Of a stretch of 30,080 nt of DNA, positions 1 through 7,363 are shown in pieces. Position 1 is the stretch's first letter, and each line of letters begins with the position of its first letter. A program made the translations under genes and the position numbers. Origin of the DNA: Deinococcus aquatilis DSM 23025. Its GTDB lineage: Bacteria; Deinococcota; Deinococci; Deinococcales; Deinococcaceae. Below the pieces are notes generated by a model. That model was not told the DNA's origin and searched no databases. It saw only the letters and a list, made by a program, of their open reading frames with translations. The stretch covers positions 1 through 30,080 of the forward strand of contig NZ_KB899748.1 in the NCBI RefSeq assembly GCF_000378445.1, given 5' to 3'.

Positions 1-19
1 AACCTCGGGTGCTAGGGGA

Positions 20-865
20 TCAAAGGCCGCCAAAGAACAAGGCCAAATTGTGAGCGGCAATTTTTCGGCAGACATGAGCGCGAATAGATCGGAAGGAATT
101 GAGCTGCGGCAGCATCAACTGAAATGAACGATCCAGTCGAGAAAAAACCGCCTCAATGGTCTTTCTGACCCATCGCATGGCGCCCCACCAGGGGCGCGGT
201 TGCTTCATGTTGCTCTTGGGTTGCGCGTAGACGCCACAGCCTTGATAGCCCCGATCACCGAGCACCAAGGCACCTTCGCCTGCGTTCAGGAGGGCACGCG
301 CGAGGGGTGGATCGCTCTCATTTCCAGCAGCCAGAGCAAAGCGAACGATCATGCCATGATCGTCAATGATGGCATGCAGCTTGAACCCATAGAATCGACC
401 TTTGACACCGTAACCCCCATGCCCACCGCGTCCACTGCCTGCCTCACTCATGGCTCGGGGTCGCGCGTAGCGCGTCCCCTTGCAGTGGACAAGCGGTTTG
501 CTGTCAATGACGTACACGGTGTCGTCGTCGAAGTGGGGCAGTCTCAGCGCAAGGTCGGCGTAAATAGTTTCCAAATTCAACTGGATGCGCAGGTATCGAC
601 TGCGATCCGGTAAGCATGGAAACAGCGCCCGATACGTCGAACGCACTTGAGCCAACCATTTCTGCCCGGACACCTCACCGAGCAATTCCCCGACCAGTGC
701 GATGGTCATCAGTTCGCTGTAACTCCCCTTCTGATTCGGTTCGTGGGGGAGCACAAATAAGCCGCTGCACGCAGCGGCTTGCACATAATCATCCACGTAG
801 ACGTAAATGAGGGTGAACAGGTCTTCAACGGTATTCTGGGCAAGCGGAAGTTCTTTGGTAGCCAT
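20..865 (-). CDS. IS982-family DDE transposase
   Basis: This 281-residue protein catalyses transposition of the surrounding element. It has the expected order of acidic catalytic blocks: a first Asp in YVIDSKPL (about residue 120), followed by basic residues and the KGRFYGFKLHAIIDDHG block; a second Asp in LGDRGYQG (about residue 202); and a Glu in RKTIEAVFSRL (about residue 237). Length and motif spacing fit IS982 (usually about 270-300 aa). It starts at ATG 865, 54 nt inside the right inverted repeat, and fills nearly the whole element. No frameshift or internal stop is visible, so it may be active. Confidence 0.88.
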   Translation of the reverse strand: MATKELPLAQNTVEDLFTLIYVYVDDYVQAAACSGLFVLPHEPNQKGSYSELMTIALVGELLGEVSGQKWLAQVRSTYRALFPCLPDRSRYLRIQLNLETIYADLALRLPHFDDDTVYVIDSKPLVHCKGTRYARPRAMSEAGSGRGGHGGYGVKGRFYGFKLHAIIDDHGMIVRFALAAGNESDPPLARALLNAGEGALVLGDRGYQGCGVYAQPKSNMKQPRPWWGAMRWVRKTIEAVFSRLDRSFQLMLPQLNSFRSIRAHVCRKIAAHNLALFFGGL

Positions 866-901
866 ACCGGAGCTTCCGCTTTCTCAGCTCCCCTGAGCTA
901 C

Positions 902-919
902 CCCCTAGCACCCGAGGTT
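902..919. repeat. right terminal inverted repeat of the IS982-like element
   Basis: Exact 18-bp reverse complement of bases 1-18. The next inner base differs (a at 19, against g expected), which marks the inner limit of the perfect repeat. Confidence 0.85.
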
Positions 920-1190
920 GATAAGGAAACTTACCTGCTGAGAGCAAGGTGAGCAGGAGACGCTTGGACATGAGTGGCAGGCCTGTGCCAAGGTAGGGGT
1001 AATCACGCCCCCGAAGAAAAGCGACGTCGCCACACAGGTCAATTCGACTGAGCACGATAGCTCCGTAATCCAAGGTTGGATTTAAAAAGGTGGCGCTCCT
1101 GCTGTCAGGAAAGGGAATGATCTCGGCGTCGTACACGCCGGACTCAGTGATGTGATTGAGGTCGTGATTCAATTGGTAGATCATGCTCAT
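920..1190 (-). pseudogene. small gene truncated by the IS982-like insertion; possible immunity-type protein
   Basis: About 90 residues remain from ATG 1190 (MSMIYQLN; a second ATG at 1184) down to the IS boundary. Beyond that the frame runs through the inverted repeat into non-homologous sequence and stops inside the element. The remaining protein has an N-terminal strand-rich segment and the phrase LGTGLPLMSKRLLLTLL, loosely like Imm11/DUF1629-type immunity proteins. That resemblance is weak and is only a suggestion. The 3' part of the gene is not present on the right side of the IS and would have to lie left of the window. Confidence 0.6.
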
Positions 1191-1245
1191 TCCGGGTTGG
1201 CCTTATTGGAAATGATCTGTCTCATCCGTCTCTCCTGTACCGAGC

Positions 1246-1920
1246 CTACTTGACCAAATACTCTTCGTTGTCGGTCAGGGTATCGCTGCGACGGATCACT
1301 GAAACGAGCGCGTCATTGGTCTTCCCCCTCGCGTCCACGACCCACTTTCCATTCTGCTGAATGAGCCTCAAGGGAACCCGGTAATGCAGGGGCTTGATGG
1401 CTGGGTCTTCGTTGGCCAGGCGTCTGGCTTCAGTGACATCCATCGCCAATTCTTCAGGCCCAACCAGTGTCCCTTCGGCATCCGTGGTGTACCCCAATAA
1501 CTCGGAGACCTTTTCAGCCTGTGCCGCATAATTGGGAACGTAAAGATCAATCTGCAACCGGGCCACCCCAGCTTTGACTTGCTGCTCTCGAATCTCCCAC
1601 CGATAATCTTTGGGGTTCTGGGCTTGGTCGTCCGCGTAGTCCTCCAACAATCCACCCAGCACTTTTCCAAAGGTCTGCTCCATTGGACTGCCCTGTTTCG
1701 GGTCTACCCCCAGCAAGACTCCCATCCCATTGACATCATTGCGAATTACCGCAGTGGTGAAGGCCTCAGCCACCTGCATAGGAGCCTGCTGATGGGTGTG
1801 TTGCAGTGACGTCATGCCCATATATGCTCCTCCAGCCAACAGCAAACCTGCACCGGCCACAAGCCCTCGCCGCCAGATGCTCACCGCATACATTCCAATG
1901 GGCACTTGACGGCGCTTCAA
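1246..1920 (-). CDS. membrane-anchored protein of unknown function (one TM helix); apparent 5' frameshift
   Basis: The longest frame starts at TTG 1920 and gives 224 aa. A hydrophobic segment near residues 18-36 (LVAGAGLLLAGGAYMGM) is followed by a soluble domain of about 185 residues with alternating helices and strands, similar in general pattern to NTF2/DUF4878-like lipoprotein domains. No specific family is recognised. The same frame reads convincingly as protein further upstream (YTARYGPSVPPRRQFQQNLE) to about 1995. The nearest start there is ATG 2003, which overlaps the stop of the preceding nucleotidyltransferase gene (TGATG) but is out of frame by one base. A single missing C in the C4 run near 1993-1996 would restore one frame from 2003 to 1246. 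The gene is therefore probably the third member of the 3435-to-1246 operon. Confidence 0.65.
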   Translation of the reverse strand: MKRRQVPIGMYAVSIWRRGLVAGAGLLLAGGAYMGMTSLQHTHQQAPMQVAEAFTTAVIRNDVNGMGVLLGVDPKQGSPMEQTFGKVLGGLLEDYADDQAQNPKDYRWEIREQQVKAGVARLQIDLYVPNYAAQAEKVSELLGYTTDAEGTLVGPEELAMDVTEARRLANEDPAIKPLHYRVPLRLIQQNGKWVVDARGKTNDALVSVIRRSDTLTDNEEYLVK

Positions 1921-2002
1921 CAGCTGTTCAAGGTTTTGCTGGAACTGACGGCGTGGTGGTACGGATGGGCCATAGCGGGCAGTGTAGTGGGGCTGCCCGG
2001 CA

Positions 2003-2764
2003 TCAGGCGGTCTGGGTGTTGTTCATCACGTCGTTCACCAGCATCCGTACCGCATTCCGGACTTCCAAAAACTCAGCATCGACCCCGGCGCGGCGCTGGA
2101 AGGTGCGCCATTTCCGCCCATTGGACACCGAGCATCCCCAACTCTCTCGGGTCAGCAATTCGTCCAAGTCTCCCAAGGGTGTCTCGCGGCTGGAGAAGGC
2201 CAACGTCGCCACCTCGGGTAAGGCGTTGTGGTCAAGTTTTACGTGGGTTTGCAGCAGATACAGGTCGTACAGATCCTTGCCTCGCCACTTTCCGGGGCCG
2301 AATTCTACCAAACCGTGGAGTTTCCAGGCCCATAGGGTCTCGGCGGGACAGGCTTGGACGGAGCCGACCTCCGGCATCAGCAACGCTACCGGAGCCTGAA
2401 CCATCGGATCACCAAACGAGAAATCCACCTGAAAGGTCTGCTCGTGCTCGTGGTCTTGACCCACCAGAAAGGCCCGCAGGCCGGGGAAGGGGGTCTCGGC
2501 CCAGATGGCTTCGGTGCGGGTCAAGGTCAGCCGCGTGCTGTGGTCTGGAAGCTGCGCCACTTCAGCAATCAGGGCAGCCAAGGTGTCAGGTTGATACTCG
2601 CCGGACACCAGGTAATCCACATCGGCAGGCACGCGCCCTTGCCCGCACAGGGCGCGGGTGACCAGGCTGCCGCGCAGCACCCAATCTGAGGTCGCCGGAT
2701 GCTGTCCCGCCCGTCGCAACCAGCCCCGCAGGAACGGTTGAAGGACTTCTGAAGGCCCGCTCAC
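2003..2764 (-). CDS. AbiEii/AbiGii-toxin-like nucleotidyltransferase
   Basis: This 253-residue protein has the hallmarks of the DUF1814/AbiEii nucleotidyltransferase fold. The helix-ending GS signature is at residues 32-33 (VLRGSLVTRAL), the metal-binding pair DVD is at 48-50, a third acidic strand is at FQVDFSF (D114), and the C-terminal signature WAWKLHG...KWRGKDLYDLYLL (about 146-170) supplies Lys148 and Asp164/Asp167. Family members transfer nucleotides to RNA or protein targets. AbiEii is a type IV toxin in phage defence, and related enzymes modify tRNA 3' ends. It starts at GTG 2764, overlapping the stop of the upstream gene (GTGA), so the two are translationally coupled. No AbiEi-type winged-helix antitoxin is adjacent, so a classical toxin-antitoxin role is not supported. 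The pairing with an unknown two-repeat protein and a divergent RNA ligase points to RNA end processing (inference). Confidence 0.75.
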   Translation of the reverse strand: MSGPSEVLQPFLRGWLRRAGQHPATSDWVLRGSLVTRALCGQGRVPADVDYLVSGEYQPDTLAALIAEVAQLPDHSTRLTLTRTEAIWAETPFPGLRAFLVGQDHEHEQTFQVDFSFGDPMVQAPVALLMPEVGSVQACPAETLWAWKLHGLVEFGPGKWRGKDLYDLYLLQTHVKLDHNALPEVATLAFSSRETPLGDLDELLTRESWGCSVSNGRKWRTFQRRAGVDAEFLEVRNAVRMLVNDVMNNTQTA

Positions 2765-3435
2765 GGCGCTTCCCAGGCCGCGTCGAGAGCGCGGTGATCG
2801 TCGTAGAGGCAGTATTCCATGACGGTGTCTTCCACCGTCCAGCCCCCCTCTTCGAGGTGGCGGGTCAGGACGGCGGCCTGTCCCTCTGCTTCCGTCCGCC
2901 CCGTTGCCCCCACGCGCAAGGTGATGAACCGCTCTTGTTGCCCATCTGGCCGCGTTTTGAGGGGGTTCCGGGAGAGGTGTGCGCCTTGAATCTCACACAG
3001 CCGCGCCAGCTCCGACAGGTCGGCGTCCGCACAGGTCACCAGTCTGGCGTGAAACTCGAAGTACCGTCCTGCCGGTTCTTGGGCGGCGTCCTCTGCAGAA
3101 ACCGGCACTCCGACATTCCACGGAGCCGCCTCGATCTTGATGCGTTGGGTGGGAAAGCCCTGAGCTTCCAGGGCCGCTCCCAAGTCTCGGGCGGCTTGCA
3201 GCGCGGTCTCCGGGGTTCCCCGAACACGCAGGCAGGTCATCGGCTGCACGGGCACGCCAGGGGCGAGTTCGATCACCAGCGCCTTGACCCCCAGTTCCCA
3301 GCAGGCCGCCCGGTATGCCTGGAGCCGGTCTGGTTCCAGCGGGACGGTGGTCACGTGCACTTCGAAGGCGTCACCCTCCAGCCGCACAGGGGCGGTACAA
3401 CGTTGGCCGAGGGTGACGAAACAAGACACAAACAT
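2761..3435 (-). CDS. unknown protein with two tandem alpha/beta repeats, coupled to nucleotidyltransferase
   Basis: This 224-residue soluble protein appears to be an internal duplication. Residues 23-104 and 124-208 share the same order: a strand with FE-[VF]-H, a helix rich in Leu/Glu, a strand with the pattern CLRVRG or ITLRVG, a long helix ending in G-[FW], and a final strand. Each half looks like a compact ferredoxin-like or 2H-like sandwich. The C-terminus carries a distinctive MEYCLYDDHRALDAAW motif. I do not recognise a characterised family. It is first in a three-gene minus-strand operon, overlaps the AbiEii-like gene by four bases, and is divergent from the RNA ligase with about 110 bp between start codons. 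Phosphoesterase or RNA-binding activity would suit the context but is not shown by the sequence. Confidence 0.7.
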   Translation of the reverse strand: MFVSCFVTLGQRCTAPVRLEGDAFEVHVTTVPLEPDRLQAYRAACWELGVKALVIELAPGVPVQPMTCLRVRGTPETALQAARDLGAALEAQGFPTQRIKIEAAPWNVGVPVSAEDAAQEPAGRYFEFHARLVTCADADLSELARLCEIQGAHLSRNPLKTRPDGQQERFITLRVGATGRTEAEGQAAVLTRHLEEGGWTVEDTVMEYCLYDDHRALDAAWEAP

Positions 3436-3441
3436 CTGACC

Positions 3442-3469
3442 AGCATAGGGCGCTTTGCGAGGTCGTCCA
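3442..3469 (-). promoter_or_regulatory. candidate leaderless promoter for the 3435-to-1246 operon
   Basis: Reading the minus strand, a -10 box TATGCT ends 6 nt before ATG 3435, and a partial -35 (TGGACG) lies 16 nt further upstream. No Shine-Dalgarno sequence is present. This spacing is the usual pattern of leaderless mRNAs in Deinococcus. Confidence 0.5.
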
Positions 3470-3545
3470 GACTCAAATGGCGTAGGGCAGGGGTCGCCTC
3501 AAGCTGTCATGATCAGCCTCAGCGATGACGCAGCGTCCCCTCGGC

Positions 3546-4301
3546 ATGAAGACTTACGGCCGGATTCCTCACCTGCCGGGCAGCCACCTGACCCCGGCAG
3601 ACCGCACCATTTCCGAACGGGAAGCGCGTCGGGCCACGAGAGACACATTGCCGGGCGATCAGGTCTGGGTGCACGAAAAACTGGACGGCAGCAATCTGGC
3701 GGTGGCCCGCTGCGGCGATGAGATCGTGGCGCTCACCCGTGCGGGTTACCGGGCCAGGTCGAGCCGCAGACCTCAGGCCCAGTTGTTCGACGCCTGGGTG
3801 GAACACCATGCCGAGCGCTTCCTGAATCTCCTTCAGCCCGGCGAGCGGGTCATCGGAGAATGGCTGCTGTTCGCCCACGGGACCCGGTACCGGCTGGCCC
3901 ACGAACCCTTTGTGGCCTTTGATCTGATGCAGGGGAAAGACCGATTGCCTTGGTCAGAACTCATGCGCCGCGTGGGATCTTCGTTGGTCACACCTCAGTT
4001 GCATGCGGCTCACGCGACTGATCCTTCTGCCCTGTTCCAGACGCTTGGAGAAGGTAGTCACGGCGCTCTTGGACCACCAGAAGGCGTGGTTTACCGGGTG
4101 GAGCGTGGAGGGCAGGTCAGCTTCTTAGCCAAATGGGTCCGCCCGGGCTACCAGACGGGCCTGTATTTTGAAGCGGACGAAGCCGTGTTGCCGAATCAAT
4201 TGCGCTCGGAGGATGCTGAACTGCTGGCACGGTTGAGTCACAGCCTGGGTTTGCCTGACTTTCCAGTTTTGAGCAACCTTGGCCGTCATACAGTGCTATA
4301 A
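3546..4301 (+). CDS. ATP-dependent RNA ligase family protein (compact, about 251 aa)
   Basis: The five nucleotidyltransferase motifs of covalent polynucleotide ligases are visible. Motif I is EKLDGSN with the adenylated Lys at residue 45; Arg65 and Arg69 follow nearby. Motif III is VIGEWL (102-107), motif IIIa FVAFDL (122-127), motif IV EGVVYR (179-184) and motif V AKWVR (195-199). This places it in the RNA_ligase (Rnl2/Rnl5-like) family, which seals nicked or broken RNA through an enzyme-AMP intermediate. At about 251 aa it is little more than the catalytic domain and lacks the OB domain of D. radiodurans Rnl (342 aa). I start it at ATG 3546 (MKTYGRIPHLPGS) because the conserved part begins there; an in-frame ATG at 3525 adds seven unlikely residues. 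It is divergent from the nucleotidyltransferase operon and followed by a structured intergenic segment. Confidence 0.85.
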   Translation: MKTYGRIPHLPGSHLTPADRTISEREARRATRDTLPGDQVWVHEKLDGSNLAVARCGDEIVALTRAGYRARSSRRPQAQLFDAWVEHHAERFLNLLQPGERVIGEWLLFAHGTRYRLAHEPFVAFDLMQGKDRLPWSELMRRVGSSLVTPQLHAAHATDPSALFQTLGEGSHGALGPPEGVVYRVERGGQVSFLAKWVRPGYQTGLYFEADEAVLPNQLRSEDAELLARLSHSLGLPDFPVLSNLGRHTVL

Positions 4302-4315
4302 CGGCATTCAGGCGT

Positions 4316-4388
4316 GACGTGGGCCTGTTGGCAGGTGCAATTCCTGCACCTCGCTCGATGTGCGAGGCAACAGTTGGCGAACTACGTC
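4316..4388 (+). ncRNA. candidate structured RNA with permuted tRNA-like fold (Y-RNA-module-like)
   Basis: A T-arm-like hairpin (GCAGG, 7-nt loop TGCAATT, CCTGC; 4331-4347) is followed without a gap by a 7-nt strand, ACCTCGC. That strand pairs (6 of 7) with GCGAGGC at 4362-4368 across a closed 7-nt loop, like an acceptor stem sealed by a loop. Two nucleotides later a short arm AGTT-GGCG-AACT (4372-4383) presents GG as a D-loop does. The ends GACGT (4316-4320) and ACGTC (4384-4388) pair in the place of an anticodon stem. This order (anticodon-position stem, T-arm, closed acceptor stem, D-arm) is that described for the tRNA-mimic module of bacterial Y RNAs. A competing pairing, CTGTTG 4325-4330 with CAACAG 4368-4373, exists. 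Expression is unproven. Confidence 0.4.
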
Positions 4389-4420
4389 CAGTGGGCGAAT
4401 CTCTCGGGGTTCGCCCACTG
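4389..4420. terminator. strong hairpin, probable terminator after RNA ligase / structured RNA
   Basis: An 11-bp perfect stem (CAGTGGGCGAA with TTCGCCCACTG) has a 10-nt loop and is followed by CTTTGATC. The T-run is short, so termination may be weak or the hairpin may instead protect a 3' end. Confidence 0.5.
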
Positions 4421-4502
4421 CTTTGATCAATAGGGGTCTCCTTCAAGCTTTGCCCCACGTTCGACACTGATCAATCCACTCCCCCCTTGAGTAGTGGGCC
4501 TG

Positions 4503-4508
4503 TAGGGT
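4503..4508 (+). promoter_or_regulatory. candidate leaderless -10 box for HEAT-repeat gene
   Basis: TAGGGT lies exactly 6 nt before GTG 4515 and no ribosome-binding site is present. This matches the TANNNT leaderless pattern. No convincing -35 is seen. Confidence 0.4.
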
Positions 4509-4514
4509 GGCGGG

Positions 4515-6029
4515 GTGTTCATCCTTCCTTCTGCGGTTCAGTTGCGGCTCCTGCTGGATCAGGCCATCCCACAGACGCAGCCTGACGTCGAGGGCGCGGC
4601 CCAGTTGCAAGCGTTCCTTGAAGCAGTCCCGTCTTCCGGGTGGGTTCGCCTGGAGGCGCTGTGGCAGCAAGCGTTTTACTCCGACTGGGGAGGGTCTGGC
4701 GGTCTCTGGACTTGGACGCATGACTCGAGCATGAGGGGAACGCCGCGCTGGCGTCCCTGGCTGGAACAGCATGCAGAGGGACTGAAATCCATGCCTGGCA
4801 TCCTCACGGCCCTGGCTTTCAGTCCCGATGGCTACTTGCGGGAAGCAGCGGTGCGTCTCTTGGCAAAGAACGAAGGCCCCCTGTCTACAGGTGTCCTGTT
4901 GATCCGGGCCAACGATTGGGTGGCCCCTGTTCGGGAGGCGGCGGCCCGCGCTCTAGAGCAGCGGTTGAATGGGCCATTTATCTCCCACTGGGCACAGCAC
5001 CTCGCCTTGGTCGATCGTCTGGAACACGTGGAACGTGCGGATCTCCGGCCACTGGTGGCGGAAGCACGCGCCTTACTACGCACGGAGGTTGGGTTAGACG
5101 CTATGAGGGCCGTATTGCCCTCAGCAGACCGGGAGACGCGCCTCGGGGTGCTGCGCGTCGTCGAGGGACTGGCCGAACCGGATCGCACCGAGTGGCTGGA
5201 TGTTTTCAGTCGAGATCCACACGCGCCTCTGCGTCGCCGGTTTGCCCAGCTGGCTGCCCTCAGCCGTTTGCCTGCCCTCCTGGCTGACGGTGACGTGGGA
5301 GTCCGGCACACCGCCCTGGGTCGCCTTATTGCAGCGACGCCAGGAGATCAAACGCCGGGCTTCCTCTTCAGAGCGCTCTTTGATACCCGCAGTGGCATCC
5401 GTTCTCTGGCGCAGTACACCCTGCGTCAGCGGGGCACCGATGTTTCTGCTGTTTATCTGACTGAGGATGAACAGCAGCTGGCAACCTCTGCTCTGGCAGG
5501 CTGGGTCGCGGGCCTCTCTGAGGTGGGGGAAGTGGGCGCTGCCCGCCGACTCGAACCTCTTCTGGCTCATCCCAATGCCCGCGTGCGGCTGGAAGCTCTT
5601 CGCGCGTTGGGTCGGTTGTCGCCTCAAAACCATGTGGAAGTGTTCGAGTCAGCCCTGTTCCGCACCAGCCCAGAAGCCCGGACAGCAGCGGCGGTGCTGG
5701 TGGCCGCCAAACTCATCACGCGAGATCGTCTGAACCTCCTGTGGGGTCGGGCACCGGACGCTGGTTCACGGCGGCGGTTGCTGCGCCTCGCAATGAACTT
5801 GCCACGCTTCGATGCTGTGGAGGTGCTGCTGACTTGGCGGCCCAGCCTGGCTGCTGATCAGCAAGGGAAGGTAGACGAGCGACTGATGTCCTTGCTCACG
5901 GGGTACGGCACGCGATTCTCTCTTCGGCCCAGTGGGTTGCAGCACGAACGGCTCCAACGCTTTTTGAGAGAGGAGAACCTGAACAGCGGCGTGAGAGCAG
6001 CCCTGCAAGTCATCGCGAATAAGGGTTGA
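4515..6029 (+). CDS. HEAT-repeat protein of unknown function (504 aa)
   Basis: The protein is almost entirely helical repeat. Units of about 30-40 residues recur with Asp/Arg at helix turns, for example SPDGYLREAAVRLLA, NDWVAPVREAAARALEQ, DVGVRHTALGRLIAA, HPNARVRLEALRALGRLS and SPEARTAAAVLVAAK. Such HEAT/PBS-lyase-like solenoids act as scaffolds for protein or nucleic-acid binding. Residues 1-75 lack the repeat pattern and include a Trp-rich patch (YSDWGGSGGLWTWTHDSSM). No catalytic motif, signal peptide or membrane segment is seen. Translation probably starts at GTG 4515 without a leader. Its place next to an RNA ligase suggests an adaptor in the same process, but co-orientation is the only evidence. 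Confidence 0.75.
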   Translation: MFILPSAVQLRLLLDQAIPQTQPDVEGAAQLQAFLEAVPSSGWVRLEALWQQAFYSDWGGSGGLWTWTHDSSMRGTPRWRPWLEQHAEGLKSMPGILTALAFSPDGYLREAAVRLLAKNEGPLSTGVLLIRANDWVAPVREAAARALEQRLNGPFISHWAQHLALVDRLEHVERADLRPLVAEARALLRTEVGLDAMRAVLPSADRETRLGVLRVVEGLAEPDRTEWLDVFSRDPHAPLRRRFAQLAALSRLPALLADGDVGVRHTALGRLIAATPGDQTPGFLFRALFDTRSGIRSLAQYTLRQRGTDVSAVYLTEDEQQLATSALAGWVAGLSEVGEVGAARRLEPLLAHPNARVRLEALRALGRLSPQNHVEVFESALFRTSPEARTAAAVLVAAKLITRDRLNLLWGRAPDAGSRRRLLRLAMNLPRFDAVEVLLTWRPSLAADQQGKVDERLMSLLTGYGTRFSLRPSGLQHERLQRFLREENLNSGVRAALQVIANKG

Positions 6030-6462
6030 CAGTGAAGGTTCAGGCGCTGCACCAAGACGTTGGGGTCCAGAGCCATTGGCGATGCTGCATGATGTGAGGC
6101 CATCACACGGTCGGTGGGCGTTTAAGCTCACGGCACATGCGCCTCTGTCCCCTGCACCCCCTGCCGCGTTCCTGCTGCTGGCAGCCAGCCCGGTCACTGC
6201 GGGGGCGTGGAGACGCCGCCAGCAGTCGATGATGACGTGGTATTCGGCGCGGTTGCCCGAGTCCTCAAGACCACCTACACCAACCTCCGCATGCTGGACG
6301 TCGCTGCTGTAGTCGATCAGCAGTGCCAAGCCCTGGTGGTGACCTGTTCCACCACCAGCCTCTGCCCCGAGAAGCATGGCCGCCCCGCTGTGGACGCCGT
6401 GCTCAAGACCCTAGACTGTCACTCGGTGTCAAGCTCTCGATCCTTCCAGCAGCAGGGCAGGC
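6030..6462. other. intergenic stretch without a recognised gene
   Basis: The end of the HEAT-repeat gene and the end of the RpiR gene converge here. A plus-strand frame starting near 6207 (METPPAVDDDVVFGAVARVL...) reads somewhat like protein for about 70 residues, but it has no ribosome-binding site and no family match I recognise. It may be a gene remnant. No clear terminator hairpin was found. Confidence 0.4.
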
Positions 6463-7317
6463 TCAGTATTCGTACACGCCGAATTCGGCATTCAGGGCTT
6501 CTGCCTGCTTGAGATGTCCGCCCTCCAACTCATGGGCCACCAATGCGGCCAGGAGCGTGCTGACGCTGATAAACGGTGCCAGGGACGCCAGCACATCCGT
6601 CCCCTGCGTCGGCAGTTGCAGACACTGGTGGGCGATCTTACTCAGGGGGGACGCCCCTTGGTCGGTGATCAGCAGAACCTGGACGCCCTGTTTGTGTAGG
6701 GCGTGAGTCATCCGGGTGGTCGCGCGGCTGTAGCGCCGCAGGGTAAACACGACCACCACGTCGTCTGGGGTGACTTCCAACAGCTGCTCGGGACGGCTGA
6801 GCAACAGATCGGCGGAGTAGGCACGCACCCGTGGGCGGAGCGATGCCAGGATGGTTTCGACCAACAGCGAGATGCCGTATGAGGAGCGTGCGCCCAGAAC
6901 CCAGACCTGCTGTGCGGCGGCGATGGACCGGGCGAAGGCCAGCAGTCTGGCTTCTGGAATGTTCTGAAGCCCTTCCAGGTTCGCCCGCTCGCTGGCCCAG
7001 AAGCGGGCCACCACGCTGTCCTGTCCTCCCGGCTGCTTCATGCCCAGGGTGGCACGCAAATCCTGGCGAATCACCCGTTGCAGGTGGGGATACCCCTCGA
7101 ATCCGACCCGCTGGGCGAACCGGGTAATGGCCGCGCCGCTGACCCCCAGCGTCTCCGCGATTTCTCCAGCGCTGAGAAAGGGAATCTCCTCAGCGTGGTC
7201 GATAAAATAGCGGGCGATCTGCTGATCTCGCAGTCCGAACCCCTCCAGGCCGGAGCGCAACAGGTCTGCCACTGCGGGTGAGGAGATCTCGGGGGATGGT
7301 GCAGGGGCCGTGGTCAT
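6463..7317 (-). CDS. RpiR/MurR-family transcriptional regulator (HTH + SIS)
   Basis: A 284-residue regulator with an N-terminal HTH_6 domain (about residues 20-95; LSAGEIAETLGVSGAAITRFAQRVGFEGY is the typical RpiR signature) and a C-terminal SIS sugar-phosphate-binding domain (about 125-255; VWVLGARSSYGISLLVE and VVVFTLRRYSRATTRMTHA). RpiR proteins respond to phosphorylated sugars, and MurR is controlled by N-acetylmuramate 6-phosphate. It is the last gene of the racemase-peptide-transport operon, 46 nt after the amidohydrolase, so it is likely the local regulator. Its place next to D-amino-acid genes raises the idea of cell-wall turnover sensing (inference). It starts at ATG 7317, preceded by a GGGGAC stretch. 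Confidence 0.88.
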   Translation of the reverse strand: MTTAPAPSPEISSPAVADLLRSGLEGFGLRDQQIARYFIDHAEEIPFLSAGEIAETLGVSGAAITRFAQRVGFEGYPHLQRVIRQDLRATLGMKQPGGQDSVVARFWASERANLEGLQNIPEARLLAFARSIAAAQQVWVLGARSSYGISLLVETILASLRPRVRAYSADLLLSRPEQLLEVTPDDVVVVFTLRRYSRATTRMTHALHKQGVQVLLITDQGASPLSKIAHQCLQLPTQGTDVLASLAPFISVSTLLAALVAHELEGGHLKQAEALNAEFGVYEY

Positions 7318-7363
7318 GCTGTCCCCAGTCTATGCGCTCTGGCGTTCACAGACTGCCAGCCAG

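Larger units (their letters stand above)
1..919 (-). mobile_element. IS982-family insertion sequence, about 0.92 kb
   Basis: A single transposase gene lies between matching terminal inverted repeats. Bases 1-18 (aacctcgggtgctagggg) are the exact reverse complement of 902-919. The element begins on the first base of the window, so the left terminus could extend further and the left target duplication cannot be checked. The right end joins directly to a truncated gene, so the insertion disrupted it. Family assignment rests on the transposase motifs and the overall size; the inverted repeats themselves were not compared with a reference. Confidence 0.85.

Noticed and set aside
2003..2764. Classical AbiE toxin-antitoxin pair
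   Set aside because: The nucleotidyltransferase fits the AbiEii family, but no AbiEi-type winged-helix antitoxin gene is adjacent. The coupled upstream gene is a different two-repeat protein.
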